64,000 nt of DNA. It comes from Muricauda sp. MAR_2010_75 (GTDB lineage: Bacteria > Bacteroidota > Bacteroidia > Flavobacteriales > Flavobacteriaceae). Positions 62,984-64,000 of the stretch are shown here, piece by piece; the stretch's first letter is position 1; each line of letters begins with the position of its first letter. Below the pieces are notes generated by a model. The model had not been told where the DNA came from. It saw only the letters and a program-made list of their open reading frames with translations, and made no database searches. The position numbers and the translations under genes are program-made. Location of the stretch: NCBI RefSeq assembly GCF_000745185.1, contig NZ_JQNJ01000001.1:4360697-4424696 (forward strand), written 5' to 3'.

Positions 62984-64000
62984 CTAGGCATCAATGCCTG
63001 GATTTTTTGGGATTTACATCCTTTTCCCATTCATTATTGGAACTATATTTTAAGGAGGCTTTCATATAAGCATCACGTTTGAAACTTCTTATGATTACCC
63101 GGTTGCTTTTTCGTAGGTAAAATAACTGATGGCCCAATTGAAGCCACCAAAAATTTGTTTCGAAACCCGCTGATGGAAAGCAAGTGAACCACGGACCATA
63201 AAAGCCAGGCAGCATACCCGCCGAAGTGGAGCTTTCCTAAATCAGCGACCGCTTTTCTTTTACCAACTGTGGCCAATGAACCTTTATCTTTATACCTAAA
63301 TGGTTTGGAAGGCATTGATTGAACGGTGTTCAATAGCACTTTGGCCAAATGACCGCCCTGTTGAATGGCGGTTTGGGCTACCTGTGGATGGCCCTTAGGG
63401 GTCTCGTCGGTGATTACCCCGGCAATGTCCCCAATGGCAAAAACATTATCCATGCCTTCCACTTTTAGATGGGTATCCGTTTTTAGACGGTTCCCATTAA
63501 TTATATGTTTTTGATTGATGCCCGCTGGAACCTGGCCTGTTACACCTGCCGTCCAAATCAGGTTTTTCGCCATGATTTTCCTTCCACTTTTGGTAGATAC
63601 CACATTACCGTCGTAACCGCTCACGGCCTCGTTCAACAACACTTGCACATTTAGATTTTTTAGATACCGAAGTGTTTTGTCGAGGCTTTGTTGGACATTG
63701 AGGCTAATAGTTCGTCCGATGCTTCGATCAGGTAGATGTTCATTATGCTATTCGGATACTCGGGATAGTCTTTTGGAAGGATGTACTTACAGAATTCCGC
63801 CAAGGCACCTGCCATTTCGACACCGGCCGGGCCACCGCCCACAATCACAAAATTGGTCAGCGCATCGCGTTCTTCATCATCACAGGTTATGGCTGCCTGC
63901 TCCAAGTTTTGCAACATCATATGACGTATGTTTAGCGAGTCCTTGATGTCTTTCATACCAAGACTGTTTTGTTCCACCTCTTTCATGCCGAAGAAATTGG
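62984..64000 (-). pseudogene. inverted partial copy of ndh, broken by several frameshifts
   Basis: Copy of the last 340 residues of the NDH-2 gene, running to the window edge. Frame breaks occur near 62995 (extra G), 63105 (one A lost), 63150 (one G lost) and 63675 (one A lost). The remaining protein segments match the intact gene. Confidence 0.9.

Larger units (their letters stand above)
60508..64000 (-). repeat. right arm of the inverted duplication (reverse copy with indels)
   Basis: Reverse complement of 56864-60364 reaching the window edge. In every place I compared, differences are one-base changes in short runs: GGG to GG in the GAPDH 3' end, GGGG to GGG and GGG to GGGG in nhaA, AAAAAA to AAAAA, GGG to GG and AAAAA to AAAA in ndh. 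An extra G near the ndh stop is the only one outside a run of three or more. I found no clear substitution. Such a profile is expected of unpolished long reads. Confidence 0.95.

Noticed and set aside
60508..64000. Second genuine set of ndh, nhaA, GAPDH and aldolase genes
   Set aside because: Differences are almost only one-base changes in homopolymers and the arm is a direct mirror of the left copy; better explained as artefact.

Overview
The window looks like chromosome of a marine Flavobacteriaceae bacterium, in the general neighbourhood of Muricauda, Arenibacter or Maribacter; the genus is an inference. The evidence is two SusC/SusD outer-membrane pairs under ECF sigma/FecR control, Bacteroidetes-only families (HYC_CC_PP, DUF3347 and BfmA/BtgA proteins, haem_bd domain) and moderate GC.

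Region 1 (1-17.3 kb) holds two nutrient-uptake loci arranged as mirror images. Locus A reads leftwards: anti-sigma FecR, SusC, SusD and an edge-truncated FG-GAP/VCBS lipoprotein, with its sigma factor divergent at 7.4 kb. Locus B has its sigma factor at 10.4 kb on the minus strand and FecR, SusC, SusD on the plus strand. Between them lie a decayed BfmA/BtgA mobilisation gene, a collapsed tRNA relic with its terminator, an Lrp/AsnC regulator and a TauE/SafE permease.

Region 2 (17.3-28.7 kb) is a co-directional catabolic block downstream of locus B: N-formylglutamate amidohydrolase-like lipoprotein, class V PLP enzyme, a tandem-domain amidohydrolase, a second amidohydrolase-like protein without HxH, AGCS sodium/amino-acid symporter, M14 carboxypeptidase and gamma-glutamyltransferase. 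Together they suggest import and breakdown of a peptide- or amide-type substrate, possibly gamma-glutamyl-linked; the substrate itself cannot be read from sequence.

Region 3 (29-54.3 kb) is a large copper (and silver) homeostasis island with two divergent arms meeting at 48.2-48.7 kb. The left arm has CopA P1B-ATPase, three CxxC metal-binding proteins or domains, DUF305, PepSY, haem-binding and DUF3347 proteins, a multicopper oxidase fused to a CopB-like barrel, and a complete CusCBA efflux system. The right arm has a second HYC_CC_PP protein, c-type cytochromes, a porin, a lipoprotein with about 25% methionine, a His-rich membrane protein, a small HMA chaperone and tandem SHOCT proteins. Two paralogous regulators fuse an HMA-like CxxC domain to an AraC-type helix-turn-helix and are probably the metal sensors.

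Region 4 (54.4-60.4 kb) continues on the plus strand: membrane-anchored AlbA_2 protein, lycopene-cyclase-domain protein, universal stress protein, type II NADH dehydrogenase, NhaA, archaeal-type GAPDH and the start of a class I fructose-bisphosphate aldolase. Several of these are cofactor-poor or metal-independent alternatives to copper-sensitive housekeeping enzymes.

Region 5 (60.4-64 kb) is an inverted copy of 56.9-60.4 kb. It differs almost only by one-base changes, mostly in homopolymers, that break the genes, which points to a fold-back sequencing or assembly artefact at a contig end rather than a real duplication.
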